From NCBI GenBank assembly GCA_034437895.1, contig DAOTTO010000418.1, positions 1-54,312 on the forward strand: 54,312 nucleotides of DNA, written 5' to 3'. A program made the translations under genes and the position numbers. Of the stretch, positions 43,748 to 52,558 are shown one piece after another. This DNA comes from JANRLJ01 sp034437895. Its GTDB lineage: Bacteria; Chloroflexota; Anaerolineae; Aggregatilineales; Phototrophicaceae. Positions within the stretch are counted from its first letter, which is position 1; each line of letters opens with the position of its first letter. The notes beneath the pieces are model-generated. The model was not told where the DNA came from. It did not search any database and was given only the letters and a program-made list of their open reading frames with translations.

Positions 43748-46534
43748 TTAAACAGGCTGCATCTCGCGCCAATTCTGCCCCACCTGCGCGTTAGCCTTCA
43801 GCGGCGCATCCATTACAAAGGCATTTTCCATAACATCGACAACGACATCGCGCACCGATTGCACTTCATCATCGGGGACTTCTAACACAAGTTCGTCATG
43901 TACTTGCAGCGTCATCACGGCATCAAATTTGCGTTCGCGCAGCGCATTGTGCAAATCAATCATCGCCCGTTTCATAATGTCTGCCGCCGTGCCTTGAATC
44001 GGCATATTAATCGCAGTACGTAATTCCGCTTCTCTATCCTGATGACTGCTGCGCGGATTCAATAAAGCGCCGAATTTACGCCGCCGCCCGAAAAGTGTTG
44101 TTAAGCCCTCCGGTTGAAAGGCTTTCTCTTTTGTTTCTTCAATATAATGCTGTACATTCGGCAACCGCTGGAAGTAGGTCTTGATGAAGGCTTCCGCTTC
44201 AGCAAAAGTCAAATCGCTGTCTCGCGCCAAGCGGTGTGCGCCCATACCGTAAATCAAGCCAAAGTTAACCCGTTTAGCAAAGCTGCGCTGGTCATAAGTA
44301 ACGCTCTCCAGCGGAACATTATAAACAGCCGCAGCCGTCGCCGCATGAATATCCTGCCCCTGAGCAAATGCCGCCAGCAGTGTTTCGTCTTGGCTGATAT
44401 GCGCCAACACCCGCAATTCAATCTGGCTGTAATCCACCGAAAGCAGTTTTTTTCCTGCCGGGGCGATAAATGCCCGACGCACTTCGCGCCCAAGGTCGGT
44501 ACGGATGGGGATGTTTTGCAAGTTTGGGCTGTTGCTGCTCAAGCGCCCGGTGGAAGTCCCCGTCTGGTTATAGCTCGTATGCACCCGCCCCGTTACTGGA
44601 TTCACCAGTGCAGGCAGTGCATCGACATACGTCCCCTTCAGTTTGGTTAACTCCCGATATTCCAAAATTTGCCTGACGATTTCATGCTCACCACGCAGCA
44701 GTTCCAAAGTCACGACATCAGTTGAATAACCGTGTGTGGTTTTCTTCAAGCCTTTAACAGGCAGCGCCAACTTGTTAAACAGCACATCGTTCAACTGTTT
44801 GGGGCTGTTGATATTAAATTTGCCGTAGTCGCCCGTCAGACCATAAATGACTTCCTCTAGTGCCGCCAATCGCTCTGCTAGCGAGTCGCTCATTTGTGCC
44901 AGATACGGAATATCCAAGACCACACCGACCTGTTCAATAGCGACAATGACCGCAATTAAGGGGATTTCTAACGTCATGAACAAGTCGTTCAGGCCATCTT
45001 TTTCGATCTTTGGACGCACAACCTCAACCGCACGATATGTCACAGCCGCATCCGCCGCCGCGTACGGTGCAGCAAGATCAACGGCTACATCATCCATCGT
45101 CTTCTGGTTTTTACCCGTGCCGAGCAATTCACTAATCGGAGTCATGTGAATTTTGAGATATTGCATCGCAAAATTTTTCAGGCCGAGGAACTTACTAATC
45201 GGATCAACCAGCCATTCGGCGACCATCGTATCAAAAGTCACAGGAAATACTGTAATGCCGAAGCGCTGCAAAACGACCATATCATAAGACGCATTATGGG
45301 CATATTTAGGGATATTTGGGTTAGTCATGGGCGGGATAAGTGCTTCAATCACCTTCTGCATGGGAAGCTGCTTGCTGTTTTTATGGGCAACAGGGATGTA
45401 GTAGCCTGTGTCGCCATCTACCGCTAAGGCGATGCCGACCAAATCCCCCGCCATTTGATCCACACTCGTCGTTTCGACATCAAACACAATCGCGGATGCG
45501 GCGTTTAAAGTCTGGACTAACGCCTGTAAAGCCGCCTCATCACGCACGATAATGGTGTTGACCAAGCCTTCCGCTTTCGGGCGTGGCGCGAAATCCTCCG
45601 AGTCATCATCGCTATCGTTTTCATCACTAAAAGACTCTTCTCCAAATAAATTGGCCTGCTGCGGAGTCGTCAGTTTGAGAAGACGGGTACTAAAGGTGCG
45701 AAATTCCAGTTCGTTAAATAAATCCAACACCACAGCGGCCTCATAATCATGCGCGAGGCAGGCAGGTAGATCGAGCGTAATCGGCACATCATGTAAAATC
45801 GCTGCAAGCTGACGGCTCATATAGGCATATTCTCGCCCGTCGATTAATTTCTTTTGCGTCGCGCCTTTAATCTCGCCGATATGGGCGTAAATTTTATCGA
45901 GTGTCCCAAACTGCTGTAAAAGCGGTTTGGCCGTACCTTCCCCAATCCCCTTTACGCCGGGGATATTATCAGAAGTGTCGCCCACCAACGCCTTATAATC
46001 CACTAATTGTTCTGGCTCAAGTCCCCATTTTTCCCGAAACCGCGCCACATCATAATGTTCATCAGGTGCGCTTCTTACAGGCAGTTGGACGGTGACGTGC
46101 GGGTTAAGCAGTTGGAGCAAATCTCGATCACCCGTTACAATGTGGACATTCACGCCCTGCGCGACGGCTTGATCGGTAATCGTGCCGATGACATCATCCG
46201 CCTCAAAGTCCTCCAGCGCCAGAATCGGTATATTGAAGGCACGGACAACATCCATAATCCGGCCTAGTTGGCTTCGCAGTTCCTCCGGCATTTTTTCGCG
46301 TGTGCCTTTGTACTCAGGGTAGACGTTTTCACGCCCACTTAAGCCCATATCAAAGCTCACCGCGAGGTACTGCGGTCTATCTTTTTCTAGAATATCTAAG
46401 AGCGTGCGGGTAAACCCAAAAACGGCGTAAGTGGCTTCGCCGCTGCGGGTACTAAACCCAGAAGATGCCAGCGCGAAAAGCTGGCGATAGGCAACTGCAT
46501 GACCATCAATAAGATATAACGTGGGTCGGGACAT
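43748..46534 (-). CDS. polA: DNA polymerase I, with proofreading
   Basis: A 928-residue repair/replication polymerase with the three classic domains: 5'-nuclease (1-290, acidic cluster with DGHAVAYR and EADDVIG), 3'-5' exonuclease (about 325-510, with D352 and E354 in FDVETT, NASYDM and the YAAADA block, so probably active), and polymerase (about 540-928). Motif A is VDYSQIELR, the O-helix RSFAKRVNFGLIYG has Phe at the ddNTP-selecting position, and motif C is QVHDELVLE. AAAGGTGA precedes the ATG. Ordinary; the acidic linker (EESFSDENDSDDDSEDF) at 298-315 is notable. Confidence 0.97.
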   Translation of the reverse strand: MSRPTLYLIDGHAVAYRQLFALASSGFSTRSGEATYAVFGFTRTLLDILEKDRPQYLAVSFDMGLSGRENVYPEYKGTREKMPEELRSQLGRIMDVVRAFNIPILALEDFEADDVIGTITDQAVAQGVNVHIVTGDRDLLQLLNPHVTVQLPVRSAPDEHYDVARFREKWGLEPEQLVDYKALVGDTSDNIPGVKGIGEGTAKPLLQQFGTLDKIYAHIGEIKGATQKKLIDGREYAYMSRQLAAILHDVPITLDLPACLAHDYEAAVVLDLFNELEFRTFSTRLLKLTTPQQANLFGEESFSDENDSDDDSEDFAPRPKAEGLVNTIIVRDEAALQALVQTLNAASAIVFDVETTSVDQMAGDLVGIALAVDGDTGYYIPVAHKNSKQLPMQKVIEALIPPMTNPNIPKYAHNASYDMVVLQRFGITVFPVTFDTMVAEWLVDPISKFLGLKNFAMQYLKIHMTPISELLGTGKNQKTMDDVAVDLAAPYAAADAAVTYRAVEVVRPKIEKDGLNDLFMTLEIPLIAVIVAIEQVGVVLDIPYLAQMSDSLAERLAALEEVIYGLTGDYGKFNINSPKQLNDVLFNKLALPVKGLKKTTHGYSTDVVTLELLRGEHEIVRQILEYRELTKLKGTYVDALPALVNPVTGRVHTSYNQTGTSTGRLSSNSPNLQNIPIRTDLGREVRRAFIAPAGKKLLSVDYSQIELRVLAHISQDETLLAAFAQGQDIHAATAAAVYNVPLESVTYDQRSFAKRVNFGLIYGMGAHRLARDSDLTFAEAEAFIKTYFQRLPNVQHYIEETKEKAFQPEGLTTLFGRRRKFGALLNPRSSHQDREAELRTAINMPIQGTAADIMKRAMIDLHNALRERKFDAVMTLQVHDELVLEVPDDEVQSVRDVVVDVMENAFVMDAPLKANAQVGQNWREMQPV

Positions 46535-46585
46535 AAATTCACCTTTCAGGCTGAAGTTATGTCCCTATTATGTCAGAACATTTGT

Positions 46586-47866
46586 TTATTCGCCAGCGGA
46601 TGCCGAAGCAAAAGTCATTCCTAACGCGGTACGTGGCTGGAAGCCCGCCCAATACGTACCATCTTCGACCACACCATCACGGGCATTCTCGATCAAATCA
46701 AGGTAAGGGGCATAATCCATTCCCTTGAGATATAGACCGAAGAAAGCCGTTGTAAAATGCTGGGCGATGTTGTTCAAATGCTGTGCATCCCACACCGGCT
46801 CGCCATGCCGGAACCATACATCGAGGCTGTCTGTCGGAGGCTGAGGATTCGGCGCGACATTATGCCGTGCTTCCAACATAGTGAGCAAATAACGCTCGCT
46901 GTTAGTCGCCCCCTCATAGATAGCCGCCGCGCCCGTCTCATAAAGTGCGACATCATCTTCGCTGCCGACTTCAACGAACAGCGGAATATCAATCGCCGCT
47001 AAGCCATCAGCATCCCAAAATGACACCCCAGCCAACCCTAATGCCGATAGATCGTTGCCGAAGGGCGCAAAGGCATAAACCGCCTTAATACGTGGGTCAC
47101 GCTGAGCCGTTCCTGCCGCATTCACCGCAGTTGCGCCACCAGGAGAAAGCAGCGGATTACTAACAATCCCTTCAGAGATTCCAGCCCCCGCTGCGACCAA
47201 CGTCCCATAGCCACCGTAGGAATAACCGATCAAGCCAGTATTTTCCGCATCGACGATTCCAGCGAGGAACGAGTCGCTGTCGGCTGCGCCTTGTGCCGCC
47301 ATTTCGTTCAGCACGAATTGAATATCCAGTGGACGGTACAATGTCCCGGTCTGGATCGATTCCAGCCCAACTGCGCCATCAGCATGATCGATTGCGACAA
47401 CGATATAGCCTTTGGAAGCCAAGTTATCGCCTAAATAGGTCATTTGCAAGCGAGTCCCGCCCAGACCATGCGACATAATTATCAGCGGATACGGTCCGCC
47501 AGAGTCATCCGGCAGCGCGTCTCGGAATGCCCGACTGCGGAACTGGAAACCCTCGACGATATTGTTATCGGTATATTCGGTCATTTCCGCCGCATCCGCA
47601 GGGACAATACCCGGATACCACACTTCAACCGTCAGAGTACGATCAATAACGGCTTCTGGATCACTGGCAATGTTCAAAACATCAACGATCCCGACATTGA
47701 TTAATTCGAGCGTTTGAACACCCACAAGAAATTCGCCTCTTGCGGTCAGTTCCGGCGCATCAACACGCGGATCGCTAAAAATGGGCAATTCCGCCTCCTG
47801 CGCCAGCGAACTCATCGTAAATACCAGTAACAAAATCAACGGTAACAAACGAACTAACCTTCTCAT
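46586..47866 (-). CDS. Secreted alpha/beta hydrolase, PAF-acetylhydrolase/dienelactone-hydrolase-like
   Basis: A 426-residue exported protein (signal peptide MRRLVRLLPLILLLVF then SLA-QE cleavage site). The alpha/beta-hydrolase core shows MSHGLGGTRLQMTYLGDNLASKGYIVVAIDHADG, the nucleophile elbow GYSYGGYGT and a final EARHNVAP region with the catalytic His candidate. Similar proteins are platelet-activating-factor acetylhydrolase-like esterases. The start chosen is the ATG at 47866 (AAGGA eight bases upstream); a longer open frame to 48010 would run across an intergenic repeat. Confidence 0.85.
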   Translation of the reverse strand: MRRLVRLLPLILLLVFTMSSLAQEAELPIFSDPRVDAPELTARGEFLVGVQTLELINVGIVDVLNIASDPEAVIDRTLTVEVWYPGIVPADAAEMTEYTDNNIVEGFQFRSRAFRDALPDDSGGPYPLIIMSHGLGGTRLQMTYLGDNLASKGYIVVAIDHADGAVGLESIQTGTLYRPLDIQFVLNEMAAQGAADSDSFLAGIVDAENTGLIGYSYGGYGTLVAAGAGISEGIVSNPLLSPGGATAVNAAGTAQRDPRIKAVYAFAPFGNDLSALGLAGVSFWDADGLAAIDIPLFVEVGSEDDVALYETGAAAIYEGATNSERYLLTMLEARHNVAPNPQPPTDSLDVWFRHGEPVWDAQHLNNIAQHFTTAFFGLYLKGMDYAPYLDLIENARDGVVEDGTYWAGFQPRTALGMTFASASAGE

Positions 47867-47891
47867 AAAAAACATCCTTGTTATAAAAAAG

Positions 47892-47955
47892 AACCACAAA
47901 AGGGCAGAGGACATAAACCTTCCTAGAGCTTTGTGTCCTCTGTATCTCGGTGGTT
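47892..47955. repeat. Dispersed palindromic intergenic repeat, copy 2 (AACCAC...GTGGTT)
   Basis: A 64-base copy of the repeat at 27688, with AACCACAAAAGGGCAGAGGA at one end and CTCTGTATCTCGGTGGTT at the other, giving inverted ends. It lies in the 95-base gap between the hydrolase and the receiver/Y1-like gene, six bases after the stop of the latter. Confidence 0.75.
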
Positions 47956-47961
47956 CAGCCT

Positions 47962-50334
47962 TTACCCACGCATCCGCGCAAAATGAATATACCGTTGAAT
48001 TTCGTCCCAACTTGGCTCACGTCCAGGTAGTACCGTCATATAACTTTCCGCCCAAAGTGTTGCAGGATCGAGCCGAATATCTGCCCCATAGGCGACATCA
48101 GACGCAAGCCGCTTTAATTCCTGTATCAATTGACTTGGCGATGCTTCACCGGGAATATCCGCCAGTAGATAGACGTAATCCTCATAAACGCGCAGGGTGT
48201 TCACCTGCCAGCCCATCCGAGAAAGTTGAATATCCAACCCAACGACAATCGCTTGCGCTACAGAATCACTTAAGGCATGTTGTGGATCGCGCACTAACCA
48301 CACATAAGTATAAGGTGTTAAGGGGCCAATTGGAATAGAAACAGGCGGCTCAACTACTGTTGCCACAAGTGCGCTGCTTTGCTGAACCTCAGAAAGCGGT
48401 TCTAGCTGGTGTGCTTCGTCGATAAAAAACGCTTCTTCAGGTATCACTTCCATCTCGTCTATCAGCATGTCAGGCATTTGTGCCACATCCGTGACCGTCT
48501 GCAATGCCTCTATAAGCCGATCACTCTGGCGACGGATGACACGCAGCGGCATGTTCCCGGCGAAGATCATCGTGAGGGTGAATCCGCCTTCAGTAAGGCG
48601 CGAATAAAGCATGTAGTCCTTGCCGCTGCCCGTAAGCGTGACAAAGCGAATACGGGTTTCTTCCGGTTTCGCCTCCCAGTCACCGCCAATCGCTTGCCCT
48701 AAATCTTCGATATCCTCTAGCGGAAGCGAGCCAGCATAAGCCACGATTTGCCCATTGATTGCCAGTAAAGTGGCTTCAGCAGTTAATTCCAGCGAAACCT
48801 GCGTTAGACTCAACGCAAGTTGGGCGATTTGAGGGTCATCACTTTCTATACCAACTGTCACCCGTGTAGGCGGTGCGGCGGTGTCCTCAAATTCCGCAAT
48901 TGGCTCATCCGGCAGCACGTTATAACCGCCAAAATCGGTTTCAAATTCAGCGACTTCTTGGGCATCTAAGGGCGCAGTTTCTACATAATCTTCTACAACC
49001 GCCGGGAATTCATAGGGAGGCAGCAAATCGTCTACTGTCAATTTTTCTTTTTCCGGCGCGGCAGGCATCTCTTGAGGATGCTTCATTTCTGGCAAGGTCG
49101 GCGGCGGAAGAGGCCGCCGCAAAACATCCGTTTCTATGTTACCCGGATCCGCGACCAGTTCATCAGGATGAGTCATCTGTGTCGTCTGAATACTGATGTC
49201 GCTGGTTTGATCAAATTCAGGGAGTGAAGGCGGCGGTACGGGCTGGGCTTTCTGCGGCGTGGTTTCTGGTAGGAATTCCGGTTTGCGGCTGTAACTTTGC
49301 GACTCATCAATCAGCGGTGGCGCAGTTTCCAGAAAGTCCGGTTCGCGCACATAACGCTCGGAAACATTTAAGCCTATTGGCGCGGCGAGTTCCAGCGTAT
49401 TGAGCATCTCATCCAGCGGCATGGTTTCATCCAACGTGGTTTGGAGGATGACCTGCGCCGGAATCGAATCGCGCATAGCATCTTGGTCTTCAACCGAGAT
49501 CACTTTGGGCAGCGAAGGCGCGACAATCACTTCCCGCCGCAAAATTTCCACAACTTGGCGCAGGTTTGTGTCCCCCACGCCGATCATCAAATCCCCTACC
49601 GTGCCGCTTTCTTCCAACGTAGGCATGGGAGGTTCTTCGGCGGCAAGCTGTTGAAAAATCCCAACGGCCTCTTTCGCCGTTTTTGCCAGCGGATGATCGG
49701 TCTTTGTAATGTCAAATTGATTTTTAAGCGCACTCATATCACCCGTGATGACAAACTCGACGGTACGTCCATCGCCACTGGCGGCATCGCTCATATCAAC
49801 ATCCAGCGTTTCCGCGCCAGGCAACATCTCTAAGCCGCCAACGCGCACGAGAACGCTGTCCAAGCTGGAAAATTCGGGAATTCCCGGCGGCGGTGCGCCA
49901 ATAATGAGGGTCTCTGTATCCCCTTTTAATGCTGGGGCTTCCATCGTATCGGGCAAAGAATCGCGCACTTGCGTCACCGCTTGTTTAATCAACGGAATGA
50001 GCGTCCGCGCCGCAATCGGCACATCAATTAATCCATGCAAACGCAAATCACGCACGGCAACCGCGACTTCGGGTCGGTCAGGGCTGGCGATGATGGCAAT
50101 ATCGGGCTGGATACTGCGGATGCGGTGCGTTAAATCCGACCCGGAAATCCCCGGCAGTGTAAAATCAACCAGCACCACATCTTGTGGACGGCGGCGCAAA
50201 TAATCAAGCGCCGTATCTGCCGCTGTAAAAGGCGTAACTTCAAACGCGCCGATAGATTCAAGTGCCTGCTTGATCTTGATCGCAAAACTGAGCTGCTGAT
50301 TAATGACCAACACACGGGTCGAAATAAGCGCCAT
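47962..50334 (-). CDS. Degenerate receiver + roadblock-like + HUH-dead Y1 transposase fold fusion
   Basis: A 790-residue protein with a receiver-like domain (1-120; D57 kept in VLVDFTLP, but VDDD has become INQQ and the KP motif VPI, so phosphorylation is doubtful). A long acidic, Pro-rich disordered region spans 130-490, and a roadblock/LC7-like domain about 495-615. The C-terminal domain (672-790) matches IS200/IS605 TnpA (Y1): YTYVWLVRDPQHALSDSVAQAI, then RVYEDYVYLLADIPG, then SPSQLIQELKRLASD, then LWAESYMTVLPG, then IQRYIHFARM. The HUH histidines are Y720 and Y722 (TAC and TAT, one base from His codons), while a candidate nucleophile Y782 is kept. No tnpB, hairpin ends or target duplication flank it, so the domain is domesticated. 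Function unknown. Confidence 0.8.
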   Translation of the reverse strand: MALISTRVLVINQQLSFAIKIKQALESIGAFEVTPFTAADTALDYLRRRPQDVVLVDFTLPGISGSDLTHRIRSIQPDIAIIASPDRPEVAVAVRDLRLHGLIDVPIAARTLIPLIKQAVTQVRDSLPDTMEAPALKGDTETLIIGAPPPGIPEFSSLDSVLVRVGGLEMLPGAETLDVDMSDAASGDGRTVEFVITGDMSALKNQFDITKTDHPLAKTAKEAVGIFQQLAAEEPPMPTLEESGTVGDLMIGVGDTNLRQVVEILRREVIVAPSLPKVISVEDQDAMRDSIPAQVILQTTLDETMPLDEMLNTLELAAPIGLNVSERYVREPDFLETAPPLIDESQSYSRKPEFLPETTPQKAQPVPPPSLPEFDQTSDISIQTTQMTHPDELVADPGNIETDVLRRPLPPPTLPEMKHPQEMPAAPEKEKLTVDDLLPPYEFPAVVEDYVETAPLDAQEVAEFETDFGGYNVLPDEPIAEFEDTAAPPTRVTVGIESDDPQIAQLALSLTQVSLELTAEATLLAINGQIVAYAGSLPLEDIEDLGQAIGGDWEAKPEETRIRFVTLTGSGKDYMLYSRLTEGGFTLTMIFAGNMPLRVIRRQSDRLIEALQTVTDVAQMPDMLIDEMEVIPEEAFFIDEAHQLEPLSEVQQSSALVATVVEPPVSIPIGPLTPYTYVWLVRDPQHALSDSVAQAIVVGLDIQLSRMGWQVNTLRVYEDYVYLLADIPGEASPSQLIQELKRLASDVAYGADIRLDPATLWAESYMTVLPGREPSWDEIQRYIHFARMRG

Positions 50335-50426
50335 TCCCTAATGTCCTAGTGTTTTATGTTCCCGTTTAACGGTTATTGCAGGGGCAAATCAGCGACTCGC
50401 CCCTGCTTATAAATAGTCGAAATAAC

Positions 50427-51638
50427 TTAAGGCGATCCTGGCGGCCCACCGGACGAACTACCCGTAACCGTCACATTGAGGGTCGAATTATTATCGACCT
50501 CGTTGCTTTCGCCGATCTGTCTGCCACTGTCAGACTGGAATTGGACAATATACGTCCCGGAAGCCGTAAACGTGACATTCACGTTCAAGTTGATGCTCTG
50601 ATTCGCACCCAAATTGGCGACTACACCCGCATCAAAGGTCTGATTACCGGGCAGAAGCATCACCTGATTGGAGAATTGGCTCGTGATTGCACCGCCCACA
50701 TTAGTAATCGTCACACCATAAGTGACCGTTGTAGACGTTTGCCCTGTCGGGATAGTCACCGTTTCGGGACCGGCGATGTTAGATACAGAGAGATTGGGCT
50801 GCGCGGGCGGCGGCACAAGTGTAGGCTGTGGCGCTTGGGTTGGGAATGGAGTCAGGGTTGGCGCTGTTGTAGGGAGCGCTGGTACGGGCGTGTTGGTCGG
50901 TTGTGCAATAACAGGAACGCTCGTGCAGCGATTGCCATAAAGGGTTATAAATTGGGTACTCCCACTTACCCAACCGACAGTCGCGCCACTGCTGACTTGA
51001 TACCAAGAATTGTCGCCTAATCGCCCAATAACGGGTACGAGCGAACCTGATGCAAGCGTTGTAATCACGCCAAAATTGGTACTTGGGCCGCGCCGCAGAT
51101 TTAAACCCGTCTGGAGTAGTGCGCGGCAGGTCGGGTCGTTAGGATCGATATTGGGAATCCCGCCGCCTGGTCGAGAAGTCGCCGTCACTTGATTGTTATT
51201 AGTACGGATGTTTAGGGTAACTTCCGCAGGATCACTCACGACTGTACCACGATAGGCTTCAACGGTCAGTTCTACCAAGCCTGCTGCACGCGGCGTATAG
51301 TCCATCAAGAAACTCTTGGTGGAATCGGTATTACCCGCTTCTGGGCTTTTAGTCTGAACAACCTGCCCATTGACCGAAAGCCGCACTTGTGTCAAGCCGA
51401 CGGCATTGGTCACGCTAACGCTAATTAGCACAGCGTCATTGACGACGAATTCCGCATTATTTTGGGGTGCCACAATCTGCACCGACGGTTTGCCGCTGGC
51501 AAGGGATGTTGCTGTCACCAGCGGCGTTTCATCTCCCCCACTGGGGCCATCATCACTATTCAGATTGCAAGCACTCAACAGGGCTACCGCTGCAAAAGCC
51601 GCGATTCCTAGAGTTATCAACCTTTTCCAGTGAAGCAT
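50427..51638 (-). CDS. Exported lipoprotein with SH3b and CARDB-like domains
   Basis: A 403-residue lipoprotein: signal peptide with lipobox LLSAC (Cys near 24), then a Ser/Thr/Pro linker, a Big-type/cohesion-like domain (about 45-145), an SH3b domain (about 165-225, GLNLRRGPSTNFGVI), a Pro/Thr linker, and a CARDB-type domain to the end. ATG at 51638 has AAAGGAAAAAGCG upstream. It is probably an envelope-binding protein; the SH3b may bind peptidoglycan. Confidence 0.85.
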   Translation of the reverse strand: MLHWKRLITLGIAAFAAVALLSACNLNSDDGPSGGDETPLVTATSLASGKPSVQIVAPQNNAEFVVNDAVLISVSVTNAVGLTQVRLSVNGQVVQTKSPEAGNTDSTKSFLMDYTPRAAGLVELTVEAYRGTVVSDPAEVTLNIRTNNNQVTATSRPGGGIPNIDPNDPTCRALLQTGLNLRRGPSTNFGVITTLASGSLVPVIGRLGDNSWYQVSSGATVGWVSGSTQFITLYGNRCTSVPVIAQPTNTPVPALPTTAPTLTPFPTQAPQPTLVPPPAQPNLSVSNIAGPETVTIPTGQTSTTVTYGVTITNVGGAITSQFSNQVMLLPGNQTFDAGVVANLGANQSINLNVNVTFTASGTYIVQFQSDSGRQIGESNEVDNNSTLNVTVTGSSSGGPPGSP

Positions 51639-51729
51639 CGCTTTTTCCTTTACCGAAACAAATTCAAGGCAAAATAACACCATTGCTTCTCAAATAATCA
51701 TTCTATCACTGGCGTAACAAAACGCAAAC

Positions 51730-51749
51730 AAGCCCCAACTAGGGGGCTT
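51730..51749. terminator. Hairpin terminator between the lipoprotein and V4R-like genes
   Basis: A 7-bp stem (AAGCCCC at 51730-51736, GGGGCTT at 51743-51749, 6-base loop) is followed by ATTTTCG on the plus strand and GTTTGCGTTTTG on the minus. It probably ends the V4R-like transcript on the minus strand. Confidence 0.55.
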
Positions 51750-51782
51750 ATTTTCGTAGAATTTGCTTATACACAACGCGGA

Positions 51783-52415
51783 TTAGCTGACTGGCTCTTT
51801 ATAGATGGTATAACGTCCCATATCATCGCCTTTAGCAATACACGTCGTCATATCCACTTTAAATTCATGCCCGCCCGATACCCAACGCAGCCCTTCTTGC
51901 AACAAACCCTGACCGATGTAGCACACAGGCTTATCGGCTTTACGTTGATAGCACATCGGGCAACGTTCCAGCGTGTAGATAATACGATCAGTACCTTCTT
52001 CATACACGTTAGAAACTTGGTCGGAGAATTGATTAAAGATATTCGCCATCGCCGGAACACCGATTTTGAGCTTCGCGCTCATCGGCAGCACCTTAAAGGC
52101 CAAATCCCCTACACCTGCCAACGCACCAAAACCACGCAGCGCATCGGCAAAGGTCGCACGTCCAGCACGCAGAGCCAGACCACGCCCACCACGCGGGCCA
52201 TACATATCTTCCAATGCAACCAGTAGCGAGGTTAAATCTGCAAAATCAAACCCTTTTTCCAGATTATCCGGCGGATAATTGCCTACCAGATTTTGCAGGC
52301 TAGCCAGATTCAGAATGGCGTTCAAGCCGTTGGTACCCATGATTTCTTCCATCGCCTCGATGATAATCTTGGCGAATTTGTTCGGGTAATAAAAACCGCT
52401 TTTCTCAACTGGCAT
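51783..52415 (-). CDS. V4R (4-vinyl reductase)-like cysteine-rich protein
   Basis: A 210-residue soluble protein. The N-terminal half is helical (AKIIIEAMEEIMGTNGLNAILNLASL); the C-terminal half has the Cys pattern CPMCYQ, VCYIGQGLLQEGLRW, MTTCIAKGDD, like the V4R domain of BchJ and related small-ligand sensors. GGAGGAA precedes the ATG. Its partner and ligand are unknown. Confidence 0.7.
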   Translation of the reverse strand: MPVEKSGFYYPNKFAKIIIEAMEEIMGTNGLNAILNLASLQNLVGNYPPDNLEKGFDFADLTSLLVALEDMYGPRGGRGLALRAGRATFADALRGFGALAGVGDLAFKVLPMSAKLKIGVPAMANIFNQFSDQVSNVYEEGTDRIIYTLERCPMCYQRKADKPVCYIGQGLLQEGLRWVSGGHEFKVDMTTCIAKGDDMGRYTIYKEPVS

Positions 52416-52558
52416 CGTGCCTGTTCCTCCAATCGGTGAGAGAGACCAACCGCAATGTATTCATCAAAATCAACACAATAGTAATCTGAACTTGTAGATT
52501 TCACAAGCCGACTTCAGAAGTGGAGTATAGCACAAACTCCGAAGAATTGCTCATAAAA

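Noticed and set aside
43748..46534. An inactivated proofreading domain in PolA
   Set aside because: The D-E, D and Yx3D exonuclease residues are present, unlike in many polA genes of Thermus type, so it appears functional.
47867..48010. Longer N-terminus of the secreted hydrolase
   Set aside because: It crosses the AACCAC repeat and precedes a clean signal peptide with AAGGA upstream.
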